Source: Anthoceros angustus (taxonomy: Eukaryota; Streptophyta; Anthocerotopsida; Anthocerotales; Anthocerotaceae). Taken from it: a DNA stretch of 64,000 nucleotides. Every line of letters begins with the position of its first letter. Positions within the stretch are counted from its first letter, which is position 1. The translations under genes and the position numbers were made by a program. The stretch lies in assembly GCA_010909165.1 (NCBI GenBank), contig MU008155.1, positions 186,001-250,000 on the forward strand. Direction: 5' to 3'. The notes beneath the pieces are model-generated. The model searched no databases. It had not been told where the DNA came from and saw only the letters and a list, made by a program, of their open reading frames with translations. Shown here piece after piece: positions 20,444-31,446 of the stretch.

Positions 20444-21893
20444 CTAGGTTTTGGTAGATGGGGCCTCTGGGTAGCCTTCATGGCTGCCCATGCCGAGACT
20501 TTTCATGTGTCTGAAGTGTGCATCCCTGCTGAGGGACTTAGTGAACACATTTGCTGGATTCTCTGCGATTGGTATACATTCCAGCATGATTTGACCAGAC
20601 TTGATGAGGTCCCTGATGAAGTGATACTCCACCTCCACGTGTTTTGTGCGAGAATGGAATACGGGATTTTTAGCTAAGTTCATTGATCCCTGGTTGTCCG
20701 TTTTTATCGTAGTGCAGGTTGGGAGTGGCAGCCCTAGTTCCTTGAACATCAATTTGCACCAAGCAATCTCCTTGGCTGGTAGAACACGATACTCGCCTCG
20801 TGCTTGATGTGGCAACGGTGGGCTGTTTTTTATTGGACCAGCAAATAGGTCCACCTGCTACCATAACGACGTACCCTGAAACTGATCTTCGTGTATCAAC
20901 ATCTCCTGCATAGTCAGAGTCAGTGTATACATCCAACTCCAGTGGCACGCCAGGAATGTATTTGAACTTGATCCCTATGTTTGATGTTCCTTTCAAGTAC
21001 CTAACGACTCTCTTAACTCCTGTCCAGTGTGTTTGTCCAGGATTTTCAAGATACTGGGAGAGTACGCTTGTGGTATAGGCAACATCAGGTCGTGTTGTGT
21101 TGGCTGCATAGATAAGTTTGCCAACGCCCTTCCTGTAAGGGATTGACCTCATCTCGTCTTTATCACTTTGTGTTTCAGGACTCATGGACTTGCTAAACTT
21201 CAGTCCACAAGGTAGTGGGGTAGCTGCTGGTTTTGCATCCTTCAAGCGAAGCTGCTCAGTGCACTCTAACAGGTAGCGAGGTTGTGTAAGAGATATAGAT
21301 CTACTTTTCCTATCCCTTTGAATAAGGACTCCCAGACAGCTTTGAAGAGCTCCAAGATTCGTCATTTCAAACTTGGTAGCTAGCAGCTTATTAATTTTGG
21401 TGATGAATGTGGGGCTATTGCAGGATAGAATCAAGTCATCTACATATACTGCAAGATAGCATACCACATCACCAGATCTGTAAACATACAAGCTGCTGTC
21501 TGAGACACACTTAACGAAACCTAATGCTCGCAGCTCTTCATCCAGATGACATTCCACTCAAGTGCTTATTATCTGAGTCTTTATAAGGCGTAAGACATAA
21601 TCCTCTTTACCCTTAACTTCGTATCCTTGCGGTTGCTGCATGTAGATTTCCGTGTCGAGCTTGCCATGTAAAAATGTTGTCTTTACATCGAACATGTCTA
21701 ACTCATAATCCTGATGTGCTGCCAGGGCACATATAGTGCGAAAAGTGGCCAGCTTCATGACAGGAGCATATGTCTCAAAGTAATCCAGACCAGGCACTTG
21801 TGAAAAACCACGAGCTACAAGTCGTGCTTTGTACCTGTCGAATGTTCCATCTGCCTTCACCTTTAATTTAAACACCCACTTGCATGATACCAC
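20444..21893 (-). pseudogene. Copia B reverse transcriptase and RNase H
   Basis: 21,558-21,893 has CKWVFKLKVKADGTFDRYKA, LVARGFSQVPGLDYFETYAP and LDMFDVKTTFLHGKLDTEIY. 20,670-21,557 has the catalytic AVYVDDLILSC box, RPDVAYTTSVLSQYLENP and TDSDYAGDVDTRRSVSGYV (start of RNase H). 20,444-20,854 ends RNase H with KTDNQGSMNLAKNPVFHSRT and ENPANVFTKSLSRDAHFRHM. Two frame breaks (near 21,558-21,600 and 20,780) are the visible damage. This is the standard copia Pol C-terminus, with RT-RH after integrase. Confidence 0.93.
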
Positions 21894-22300
21894 CTTTCCG
21901 TGAGAGGTAACTTAGCAAGTACCCATGTCCCATTCTTGATCAATGAATCGTATTGATTGAATTGCCTTGTTCCACTCAGAATCGGGATGACTAAGTGCTT
22001 CCTCATGGTGGTTCAACAGGTCGGTAGGTAGCATTAGCTATTGCTCTTGAAAATCCATGGTGATAATAGTCTGGTGCCCGTCTTTCTCTTGTAGGTAGCT
22101 TTGTGGTGGGAGTTCCAAAGGCTGAAGTTCAGGTTCAACTTCCGCAGCACTGTCAGAAGGATCTGAATCCTCAAGATCATCCTCGGCAAGGTCTGGGGCA
22201 GGATCGGGCGGAGGTAGAAGGTCAGGTGGTGGAATTGGAGGAGGTTGCTGCTGCAAGTGTTCAAAATCGACTTCATCGCCCCTCCACTCATCATGTTCTT

Positions 22301-23549
22301 TCATCCCCCTGCAGGAGCAATCTCCTCAAGGACAGAATCAGCAAAAACGGTGACATCAGGCAAGACAGAAAGGTCAAGATCCTCCTGGGGGAGAGTAGCT
22401 CCCACTGGCTGCCAAGTTCGACCTTCATCAAAGGTCACACTGCGTGCATAGACCACCTTGTTTTGAGGTACGTCATAGAGCTTGTAAGCTTTTATACCTT
22501 CAGTGTATCCTATCATAAGATATTTCTTGGCCTTAGCGGCTAACTTTGTTCTCGTGGCCTTAGGGATGAAGGTGTAAGCGATACATCCGAAAGTACGGAG
22601 ATGTAGGATAGCTGGCTTCCTGCCATAGAAAGCTTCAAAAGGTCTCGATTCAGCATTGTAGGCAACTTTGTTTCGTACATATCATAAGGGCTTGACCCGA
22701 TAGGATATGGCAATGAGGCTTGATGGAGCATAGATGAAACCATCTCCTGCGAGTTAGGTTCAAGCTCAGCAACACCGTTACATTGCGGTGTAAACAAGCG
22801 TAAGTTGTCTTCCTATCCCTCCTTGCAATAGGCTTGAAATTCGTTTGATGTGAATTCACCACCATTGTCGACGAGAGTTTTCAGCTTTTCCCCACCTCTC
22901 AAGTTTCATATAGTCTTTGAGCAGAGAGAAGCATTCACTCTTAGCTTTCAAAATGTAAGCAGACAAATCTTGTCTTGTCATGCATGAATGTGAGGAAGTA
23001 TCGGCCACCACCAATTGAGGGCTGCGAAAGTGGCCCACATATGTCAGTGTGCACAAGCTCAAGAACTTCGGAAGCCCGGTGAGGAGCCTTGTTCTTGAAA
23101 GCTGCTTGATGGCGTTTAGACAGCACACAAGCTTCACAGAGAGGTAAGGATGGCAAACGTCCAATGTTTCCATCACTGTACAGGTCACTAGCAGCTAGTT
23201 TCTGCAACTTAGCGCTGTGAGGGTGACCTAGGCGTATATGCCATAACCTAGCTTTTTCTTCCTGCCTTGCAGCTGTCTCTGATGACTTGGAAGTTAAGTT
23301 GGCTTTGGCATTACTAATGTGAGTGTGCAATCTGAAAAGATCATGGTCAGATGACCCATAAGCTAGGATTTTACGATGATCAAAAGCATCTATTATCCTA
23401 CATTCTGTTGGAGTGAAGAGGATGTGGCTGTTATTATCCATGTTCAACTTCCTAACAGAAATTAGGTTCCTTGTCATTTCAGGCACATGATATACGTCAT
23501 CGATAGGATCGTGATGCACGGAAGGCTGGATTTTCAACGTGCGATGCAC
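22301..23549 (-). pseudogene. Copia B integrase
   Basis: 22,941-23,549 carries LWHIRLGHPHSAKLQKLAAS with LCEACVLSKRHQ (HHCC zinc site) and VHTDICGPLSQPSIGGGRYF (first catalytic Asp). 22,650-22,865 and 22,540-22,797 hold the rest of the core in broken frames. 22,301-22,516 has MIGYTEGIKAYKLYDVPQNK and VVYARSVTFDEG, the C-terminal motif. At least three frameshifts. Confidence 0.9.
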
Positions 23550-23869
23550 AGGGACACAAGTGAACTATCGTCACCTAGGTAAACAAACTGGTCTTTAACT
23601 AGTCTGTAATTGACGAATGAGTTTCTATCGAAACAAATGTGCGCTGTTGCACCTGTATCAAGGAACCATTCTTGTGTGGGCTTGCCTTGAGTATTTGCTG
23701 ACAGACATGTGGGGTTTGCAAGAGGAGAGTAAACTTCCTGTTCCCTACTGTTAGGGCTGAAGGAGAGCCTTGTTTTGTCACCACAACATGTATGAGAAGT
23801 GGAGTTACCCTCCTTGCGAGGTACTCGCTTCTTTCGACAATCATTCTCCCAATGGCACGGAATCGGCAC
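23534..23869 (-). pseudogene. Copia B zinc knuckle and aspartic protease
   Basis: The frame has CHWENDCRKK, the second half of a CCHC knuckle, then EWFLDTGATAHICFDRNSF. DTGA is the catalytic aspartic protease motif of copia polyproteins, followed by FVYLGDDSSL. It overlaps the integrase frame in a different register, indicating a frameshift near 23,540. Confidence 0.88.
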
Positions 23870-23930
23870 GTGGCATTTTCCAGCCTTCTTGGGCTTCGTA
23901 GTAGCTCTGGGGGCTAGCGAGGTATGTAAT

Positions 23931-24650
23931 TTACCTGCAGTTGGGCTTGCCCTTTCCTTTGTTGGTGGTGTGGCTGCTTGTGCGCCCTGTCCCTCTTGTT
24001 GCCTCTTCCTGGAGAAGAGCTCCCACTAACTCTGAAAACGTTGTTGGGGGTAATGTAACTCCTGCGGCCTTAGCTATCTTCTGTCCTTGAAGGTGCGAGG
24101 CATTGTAGGAGGTGACAAAGTGTGACCACGACTCGGGCAGAGACATCATGAAGTACAGTGTGAGCAAGTCATCCTTGACTGTTTCTTGAGAAGCACTCTC
24201 AAGTTTAGACACCATTGATCTAAAATGTCCAAGATGTTTCTCAATTGTATCTCCATCTCTCATTTTGTAGTTCTGAAGATTGCGAAGTGCTGTCATCTGA
24301 CTCGTTGAAGTGGTTCCTGCGAATAGGTCTTGAAGTCTGGACCAAATCTCAGCTGCAGTTTTGCATCCAGAGGTCTGTCTCAACATGTCAGAGGTTAGGC
24401 CGCTCCTAATGAGGTACTGAGCAGATTCATCCTTGACAGTCCAAGCATCCTGCAATTTCTTTTCAGCAATTGAAGGAGTGGAATCAGGTGGTACAGTTAG
24501 GAGAAACAAGTCTTCCCCTTTCACCAGTTTCCACAACTGCTTGTGTTGCAATGATCCACGCATCCGCATTACCCATATGTCGTAATCTGTCCCCCCAAAC
24601 CTGTCTTTTTCCTTGAATGCATCACCACTCGAATTGCTCGAGTCAGCCAT
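23931..24650 (-). CDS. Copia B gag
   Basis: A 239-codon frame starts MADSSNSSGDAFKEKDRFGG and contains WVMRMRGSLQHKQLWKLVKG, WSRLQDLFAGTTSTSQMTAL, NYKMRDGDTIEKHLGHFRSM and DLLTLYFMMSLPESWSHFVT, a complete copia capsid (UBN2-type) domain. It ends in a Lys/Thr-rich stretch before the knuckle in another frame. The start codon matches the position of the gag starts in copia A and in the 5.8-kb fragment. It appears intact as a capsid module. Confidence 0.92.
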   Translation of the reverse strand: MADSSNSSGDAFKEKDRFGGTDYDIWVMRMRGSLQHKQLWKLVKGEDLFLLTVPPDSTPSIAEKKLQDAWTVKDESAQYLIRSGLTSDMLRQTSGCKTAAEIWSRLQDLFAGTTSTSQMTALRNLQNYKMRDGDTIEKHLGHFRSMVSKLESASQETVKDDLLTLYFMMSLPESWSHFVTSYNASHLQGQKIAKAAGVTLPPTTFSELVGALLQEEATRGTGRTSSHTTNKGKGKPNCR

Positions 24651-24930
24651 GTTTAGGACTGCCGTTAGTCCTTCCTAAACGTTAGGATTAATATGGCTGT
24701 TAATTTAATTATCTCCTAACTGCGGTCAACGATGATTCGAACGAAAAGACACTAAGATGCTGATGATCTTTTAATGGTGCCAATTTACAAAGGGTTACAC
24801 AAGCACTTCACAGGTAGGTTAGTAGCTTGCATATAAACTCATATCAATCCTTTGTTTCCTAATCTCCCATTTGTTGAATGCGTAGGTAGAGCAAGAAGGA
24901 CATGAATTTGGAGTGTTAAACAAATGAAAC

Positions 24931-25491
24931 CTATCTTTTACTTGCCTTCTTACATGCAACACCTCGAATACGGGTTTGCAAGCAAGGCAGTTTCAACAAG
25001 GTGCGTTTATAATCCAAATGTTCTATCTTCTCTGTTAGATCTCGCAAGTCAACACTAGCAGCAGCAAGTCTATGGTTGATTGTTTGAAATCTCCTATCGA
25101 CATGTTGCTGGTGTGCTTCGATTCTAGCATTCAAGTGTGTAACACTTGTGTGTGGTGCTACATGTGTGGTCAAGAAACCTCTGGGGTGACCATTGCCATC
25201 AAATGCACGCTGAACACGTACTTCTGGAAGATTGTTAGGGTTTCTAGGTGGAGGGGCAAATGCAAGATGGCGTTGTTCAGGGAAGAGGGTCTCAATTATA
25301 ATATTGAAGGACTCCCTTAGTTCCAGCGCAAGTACAGGTTGATTTTGTGTTCGAACTGTCCATTCTTGAGTCAGTTGGTGAAGCAGTTCTGCAATCGTGT
25401 GCCTGTTTATTTGTGCGCCTTGCCCTCTGAGGCGATTCTGCTGTGGAACTCGCTCGGTGCCCCATGCCCATCCAATTGATTGGCCATTCAT
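24931..25491 (-). CDS. Pre-gag open frame of copia B
   Basis: A 186-codon frame opens at 25,491 with MNGQSIGWAWGTERVPQQNR between the primer site (25,852) and gag (24,650). It has ELLHQLTQEWTVRTQNQPVL, then a C-terminal heptad-like region (TSVTHLNARIEAHQQHVDRR to DLTEKIEHLDYKRTLLK). It is uninterrupted although pol is broken. Copia A and the 5.8-kb copia remnant have frames at the same place. No known domain; a coiled-coil RNA-binding or assembly protein is a guess. Confidence 0.55.
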   Translation of the reverse strand: MNGQSIGWAWGTERVPQQNRLRGQGAQINRHTIAELLHQLTQEWTVRTQNQPVLALELRESFNIIIETLFPEQRHLAFAPPPRNPNNLPEVRVQRAFDGNGHPRGFLTTHVAPHTSVTHLNARIEAHQQHVDRRFQTINHRLAAASVDLRDLTEKIEHLDYKRTLLKLPCLQTRIRGVACKKASKR

Positions 25492-25840
25492 TTGGCCACA
25501 ATTTTGTGTTTTAGAAATGCTTCAAGAAGCATATTGTAATTTCTATTATGATTTTATAAAGAATTTTTGCCACTTCTGGCAGTCGTTCTAGTGTACCTGG
25601 TGTCAAATTGCCTTGCAGCAATCTGACAACAGGTGCACTAGGACGAACTCCTAGAAATGCAAAATCTTTCTAAATAAAAATCAAAAAAGGCAAACTACAA
25701 TTTGGTTTCTTGAACATTTTCTTTATTTCTTATTAGAACCTATTTTCTAATAAAGAAACAAACACAAAAATATATATATGCACATCTACATGTGCAGAAT
25801 TTAATGTGCATTCACATGAATGCAATCTACACCTAGCATG

Positions 25841-25852
25841 GCTCTGATACCA
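25841..25852 (-). promoter_or_regulatory. Primer binding site of copia B
   Basis: Minus strand TGGTATCAGAGC follows the 5' LTR end TTTTGTTA directly. Confidence 0.93.
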
Positions 25853-26105
25853 TAACAAAATATGTAATAGATGCAGATCAATTACGTATTAAGTAATTAC
25901 ATTGTTATATATTCATAGAAGAATAGAGTAGTTAAAACAAGCAAGCAACTGAACTTAACTTAACTACGAAAAGGCATGATCTTTGGCCAACGGATGTAAC
26001 CCTGATGAAAAGGTAAGTAGCTAGATTAAAACTAGTTGCACACACATACTATATATCGGAATATAACTAAGCCCTAAGTAATGACTCAACATTCTATCTC
26101 CAATA
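25853..26105 (-). repeat. 5' LTR of copia B
   Basis: 253 bp, about 96 percent identical by eye to 19,016-19,268, with the same TA...TA ends. AT-rich TATATAGTATG at about 26,047-26,058 (minus) may serve as the core promoter. Confidence 0.92.
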
Positions 26106-27350
26106 AACCTGTGCATCCGGGTCATATGGAATGGTTGAAACCATCACGGAAGGAGTCGGAATAACCACATTTGGGAGGTCTTCAGCATCTTTGTCCGATT
26201 CCTGCGCCCCAGATCCTTCGTTGTCTGAATGCCCCTGAACAAATGGTAAAGCCCCATCTTCCTCGTCTGATGGGCCAAGCTCACTCTCCGCATGCTCTTC
26301 CTCCATACCTTCCACCATATCATCAGTTTTGCATATGGAGGCTTGGGCTCGACGCATAGAAACCTCCCTCTTGTGGGCCCTCATAGTTTGTGTAATCTTT
26401 TCGCAGATAGCTCGTATGAGTGCCCTCCCAACCAGTGGTGCTTGGAAGATGGTAGCACAACATGTCCACAACGTCAGTGACTCTCACCTGTGAAGAAATG
26501 GCAACTACAAAGATGACAAGAGGTGCAATTCTGGACAATCCTCACTGTCGGCTGTCGCATGGAATCGCGGAAATCCTCAACAAGGCCAGTAGGTGCACAT
26601 TTCTTCCAATGAAACCCTTTCAGGCTTAGAACAACAGACTTATACATATGCGGATCCTGTGAAACTTCCTCAAATTGATATGCCTTTGTGGTGCACAAAA
26701 AAGTGAACTCTGGCTCCCCTTCATTGAAGTCTAGTGTAGCCCAAACAACCTAGCCCGCTCTTGCTCTCTGATTTGGCAGAGCCACCCTATACCCCATGAT
26801 TCACAACTTCAACGAAGGGGTCCAAGGCGCAGTGCCGTCAGCTGGTTGTGGATCCTGCACAAGCATCGAGTCCTTCTCCACAACAACAACATTGTCGAGT
26901 TGCTCTGATACACGCCTGATGTGGACAATCTCTTCATAGTCAGGGTGAGGGAATCGGAATGAATAGGTTGTTTGGCCTTACCCCTTCGTTCCTCCAGCAA
27001 CCTTCGTTGAACTGATTTTCGCTGAGGATACGCTGCCCGATTTTGCTTGTCCCCCCGAAGAATGTTGGCCCCCCCTCAGCTGTTGGAGTGTGGGTTCGGA
27101 TGGCAAGGTGTCTTCAGGCGGCGACCTCGATGGAGGTGCCTCGCCGAAGTCCGCCGTGGGCGCGGGTAGCGCTCTCGCCTTCGAGCCTCCTCTTGTCTTC
27201 TTGGGCTTCTGCCGCATGGCGGGCATGTATCTTCCTCCATCGGCTGGTCCTTCTTGCTCCTCCTACCGCTTGCCATCTTCAAACTCTGCAATGCCAACCA
27301 ACACCACTCCGTAATCATAAATTGGATGCACAAATAGCCCTGGAGACCGC
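26106..27350 (-). pseudogene. Transposase-like gene, upstream part (broken)
   Basis: Minus-strand protein-like frames run up to the copia B insertion. From upstream: a Ser/Pro/Lys-rich start (27,333: MASGRRSKKDQPMEEDTCPP; alternative frame from 27,226: RQKPKKTRGGSKARALPAP); a segment around 26,990-26,820 with FRFPHPDYEEIVHIRRVSEQ; 26,474-26,698 with HMYKSVVLSLKGFHWKKCAP and CTSCHLC; and an acidic stretch (26,094-26,471: DDMVEGMEEEHAESELGPSD) that runs into the LTR after PYDPDAQV. A CACAG acceptor is present at about 26,488. The downstream half continues at 19,015. Function inferred only from the pieces at 17-19 kb. Confidence 0.4.
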
Positions 27351-27950
27351 AAACTCACATGTTCCGTAGGTCGTCTACCTCAAAGGGAACTTGGCGCCGC
27401 TCCAAAGCAAGCTTGCGGCAGTCATAGCGGCGGAGTTGCGCTTGGAATCATAGACACAAACGCGCAAGTAGCTGGCCTTGCAGACTGCTGCCTTCAAGTT
27501 TGGAGAAGACGATGCCGTAACGCGAACTGTGAAGTAACGTGACCTGTGCCTGTAGGGTTTCCTTGCAAACCCCGTAATGGTTTTGAAAATCATGATTTTC
27601 TTAAATAACCCGCTATCTTAAACCCAATTTTGACCATAGTTTATTATTTAAGGCTGTCGGCTAGCCGCCTTCCACTTTTGCGCCACGTGGCGGCTGCAAT
27701 GATGCAAAGATTTCCCATTAGAATCTGTGCACGGCCCGCCGTCATCCACTTCATTGTCCGCACATATTTTGAGGCAATCCCATCAACAACTTAGGCAGGG
27801 AGCACTAAGGGCATGCGAAGGCATGCACGCCATAACCGACCGCCCCGACGCCATTCAGTAAAGCTCATGGAGGGAGGCTTTTGATATCCGCTAGCCTCCA
27901 CCTTCTGCTCTGCAAAGTCTTGTGCGTTGCTCTGTTGCGCATTGCGATAA
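27351..27950. other. No supported gene
   Basis: Short frames on both strands only. It may be the promoter side of the minus-strand transposase-like gene, or a gap between that gene and its plus-strand relative. Confidence 0.3.
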
Positions 27951-28069
27951 ATGTATGCGATGTTGCATTTGACGCACACGCCTGCGGGAGATGAGGTTGG
28001 TCTTGTTTCGCCATTGTCATTTCTCTGCATACCATTGATGATACATTATGCGAATTGTCTAAAGACAAT

Positions 28070-28695
28070 GCCTAGGGCACAGGACGTTGAAGTGGAGGAC
28101 CTGGCCCCCTCGCAATTCCAAAGGAATGCAGACATTGTCCGGAGTAAAAAGAGGCTCGCTATCTTGAACGCTCCTCCAAGTTCACATATTCCGGTGCAAA
28201 ACCCACGGAGTCCTCCACCTGAAGGTTCGTTGTGGTTGCCAGCTTTTCCCAACCTAGTAACCAGACCTCAAAACCTCTCGATCAGGCTTACAAATTGGAG
28301 TCGTTCCTTCTTAAGTGCCATCGATGGCGCTTAGACCTTTTGGAAGAGCAAGTCAGATAGCTTGTTAAGTCTTTGTTGGCACCGCCCATGTAGACTCTGC
28401 ACCAAGGCGTCGACACTTGGCATCACCAAATATGCCGCGGGGTGTGCCTCACACCCCCAGGAATTTGCATCTATACGCAACCATTGAGGGGAGCCCATCT
28501 ACACGCCTGCCGGAGCCTAATTTGAGAGTTTTCATCCCTGAACTGTGTGTGGATGGACCACCTGTCGCATGCAGGGGATTGTTTGATGGTGGTCACGTCA
28601 GAAGGCCTCCCACACCGCAGCAGGGTGTATGTCCGCTTTGGTGTACCATGTTATGTATTAAAAAAATAAGTGACCCAAGCGGCACAGTGACATAA
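28070..28695 (+). pseudogene. Plus-strand relative of the transposase-like gene
   Basis: The frame 27,951-28,334 contains AQDVEVEDLAPSQFQRNADI and ILNAPPSSHIPVQNPRSPPP. The frame 28,417-28,695 contains MPRGVPHTPRNLHLYATIEG, closely matching RGVPHTPRNMNQYAAVERS in the minus-strand gene at 18.9 kb. The Cys-rich domain is not found after it; a stop follows at 28,695. It is probably a truncated second copy of the same family in inverted orientation. Confidence 0.45.
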
Positions 28696-29169
28696 TTGGC
28701 CATAATTTGAGTGTTATTCGAAAATAGTCAAATGGCTAAGTATATATGTCGAATACATTTCGAATGTGTACCGTTCGTACCAGCGTGAAGCTGACAGCGC
28801 GGCTGCCACGCCATCATCTTCATGCCCTGGCGGAGTGAAGCCACTCTGTCACCAAAGTGCCTCCATTTACGCGCGAGAGTGCCCAAGCACAGCAATTTCT
28901 TCGGCGTTTGCATGCCTACCTAGAGAATGCGGTCCCCTCGACTAGAGCAGCGGCAAAAGGGGAGGGAAGGCGCTAGAGCTGGAAGCAACCCAGCAAGGTG
29001 TGTATTTTTTGGCTCTCTCAATGCTGGCGGGTCCCTAAGCGTGATTGTTTTGCGAGAGCGGCTCCCGTCAATGTGAAGGTGGGAACACCTCCCAAACATT
29101 GGGCTCCTGCTCGACTGCAAGGGGGAGCAGCAAAGGAGCATCCGGCCTAGTCTCCAGGTTCCAATTTCC

Positions 29170-29965
29170 CACTCGGATGCCAGTTACGCTGTGTTGTGGC
29201 TTGTGTGGTTTGGTCCAGGGTATCTGGAATAGGTGTGGCATCTGTCTGCAGTGTGATGAGCTACAGCTTTGTGGCAGGTCAGCTTGGCATGTGTGCCTCC
29301 AAGTGTGTGCAAGCGTGCGAATTGCTACTCCACTCGATCTTGCTCTCTGTGGCAATGTAAGGTCATGAGCTACTGATTCATGCAGGCATGCAAATTGCAT
29401 GCTCGATTACTGAGATAAGAGCCATCTCCTTTGCCTCTTGCAGCTAAAGTGGCTTAAATACATTTGTATGCGGTGTATATTTGTCTTACACATGGTGTGC
29501 GGATTGCGTGGTTTGGTCCAGGTATCCCGGAATAGGTGTGGCATCCGTCTCAGCAGTGAGCGACTTTGTGGCAGGTCACCTTGGCATGTGTGCCTCAAGT
29601 GTGTGCAAGGCGACTACTCCACTCGATCGGGCTTCAGGTGGGTAATGTGCAGTCATGAGCTACATTACATGCGGGCATGCAAATTGTATGTTCTCGATCA
29701 TACAAGGGATAAGAGCCATCTCCTTTGCCTCTTGCGCGACTAAAGTGGCTAGTCTGCTTTGTGTGCGGTGTAGTGTCTATGACTTGTTTCCATATGGTGT
29801 GCGGATTAAGGCCTGGTTTGGGGTAGGACGGCTCAACATGTGTGGCTGCGGGTGTATGCGAGTGTGCAGGTTGGCGATGTGCGGACGTGAGCTGCTCTTT
29901 TGTGTGCATGTGCAAGATACGTATGCGTGCAGCTGCGCTGTGGCAATTAGAGCATGTGCCTGAAT
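29170..29965. repeat. Imperfect direct repeats of about 0.3 kb (two and a half copies)
   Basis: Copy 1 is at about 29,180-29,460, copy 2 at about 29,490-29,755 and a diverged partial copy at about 29,780-29,960. Shared landmarks are tggtttggtccagg, ggaataggtgtggcat, tttgtggcaggtca.cttgg, gtgtgcctc.aagtgtgtgc and gataagagccatctcctttg. No convincing coding frame. The copies differ by small indels. Confidence 0.75.
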
Positions 29966-30119
29966 GATATGATGGGCGTTTGTGGTCTGGTGAATGATTT
30001 TCCAGTTGATAGGCTCCGGGAAGTGATTGGCTATGCATGAGGGTTGTGGCTACTGGGTTTTGTGAGGTGGGTGCAAGCATGCTTTGGTGCTCACTTAAGT
30101 GAGGAACGGACGAAACACT

Positions 30120-30330
30120 CTTAATTTGTCCTCTCTATGTTCATATAAATATATGTAATTCATTTCGTCCCGGATGTATCTAATTTTTTACGACTTATAG
30201 ACAGTTATTGTATTTGGCGTTAATATATAAATATATAGATTATTAGAATATCCATTTCACATAAACAAATGTTGAGTTCACTTGGGGTTTGTCCACAGAC
30301 ACAAAGTTAATTTAGCCACAATTGTGATGA
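30120..30330. other. AT-rich spacer
   Basis: Contains atataaatatatg and taatatataaatatatag stretches and no open frame. Confidence 0.4.
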
Positions 30331-30589
30331 ATCAGCCATGGCCGCTCATCGGTTTATGGCGGAATTTGAATTGGATTATTTACCTAGTGGATCGGGTTGC
30401 GTACCACCGCTCAACTCTGGCATTAACAAGTCAACCTCCAAAATGTACCAAGGCCTAGGAAATCGCTGGTTGCGGACTCCACTCGGCAAGGTCGGTGCCA
30501 TGGCGGCACATGCACTACATCCATCGGCCACGCGAAACTGTGATCTCCTCCACTCCGGGAGCGGATGCAGCTGAATCCAGTTTGGTTGC

Positions 30590-31090
30590 AACATACGGCC
30601 GCGGCCACGGCCCAGCGCGGCTCGGCCTGCGGCGCGTCGCGGCGGGCGCCGCTGCGCGCGCCCGCGCGCCCGCGGCGCCAGAAACTCAAAGCGCCCGCAG
30701 GCGCGCAAAAACGCGGCGCGCAGCGGGCGCGACGACGCCGCCAGCCTCGCGGCCCGTGGGCTGGCCTCGCGGGCTCGCCGGCTGGCGCGCCCAGCGTCAG
30801 CGCTGGCAGCGCGCCCAGCGCCCGGCAGCGTCCGGCCTTCCAAGCGCCCAGCGTCACGCGCTCCGTGCGCCCAGCGGCTGCTGACGGGCAGCTCGCCGCG
30901 TGGCCAGCCGGGTCCGTCTTTGCCGCCCGCCCGCCGCGGCCCGGGCCTCCGTGTCTTCACGGCCTCCGCCCGTGCCGCAGCCCGCGCCCGCCTGACGCGG
31001 CCTCCACGGCCAAGGCCTCGCGGTGCACAGCTCGCGCCGGTCGCGCCTTGACGCCACGCTCAGCCTTGCCCGCTCGCGCCTCGCGGCGTT
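30590..31090. repeat. GC-rich low-complexity segment
   Basis: Extremely rich in gcgcgcc, cagcg and cgcccagcg repeats, with all frames open on both strands (up to 195 codons) for compositional reasons. On the minus strand it lies downstream of the TATA-bearing LTR-like sequence at 31,190-31,446, so it may be a transcribed leader of that element. No protein family is recognised. Confidence 0.6.
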
Positions 31091-31189
31091 TATGTACGCC
31101 CGCGATCGGATCACCTGCAATTTCCGAAATTGCCCGATGCAGAAAATTCTAGCATCACAACACAACCAAACCAAAGCTACCGATGCAGT

Positions 31190-31446
31190 TGAAGGATCGT
31201 GTGGCGGCACATGATGGTGGAAAGAGGAGAGGAGAGGAGAGGCAAGTGTAACTCTCTCCCATTGAGATGAGGCTTGGAGGGTATTTATACCTCCAATAGG
31301 GCTCCCTAAGGCTCACAAGAAGCCCCTAGGAAGGAGCACAAGAAGCTTCCTAGTGATTAGCTTCAGCTAAACTAATGATACTTAACTGACACCTAACTTA
31401 GACTAAGTGTATTAGTCTAAGTACATTGGGCTTTAATACCCTTACA
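31190..31446 (-). repeat. LTR-like sequence with TATA box
   Basis: The minus strand starts TGTAAGGGTATTAAAGCCC at 31,446 and has GGAGGTATAAATACCCTCC near 31,275-31,295, a TATAAATA core promoter inside an inverted repeat, followed by a CTCTCC(TCTCC)n tract. TG start, size and promoter position fit an LTR in minus orientation. The right border coincides with the start of the gypsy integrase fragment on the plus strand, suggesting insertion into it. No primer site was found next to the presumed 3' end. Confidence 0.45.

Larger units (their letters stand above)
19016..26105 (-). mobile_element. Ty1/copia element B, near full length (7.1 kb)
   Basis: Two 253-bp LTRs bound the element. On the minus strand the order is 5' LTR, primer site, pre-gag frame, gag, protease, integrase, reverse transcriptase, RNase H, a 1.1-kb 3' region, polypurine tract, 3' LTR. 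All pol domains are present but several frameshifts break them. By eye the LTRs differ at about 10 positions, mostly transitions, suggesting a moderately old insertion. It splits a transposase-like gene whose parts lie at 26.1-27.3 and 17.1-19.0 kb. The 5-bp flanks (atgat, aacct) do not match, so no target duplication is visible. Confidence 0.92.

Noticed and set aside
30376-31152. Overlapping 194-195-codon frames on both strands
   Set aside because: Same GC-driven effect; low-complexity Arg/Ala peptides with no recognisable motif.
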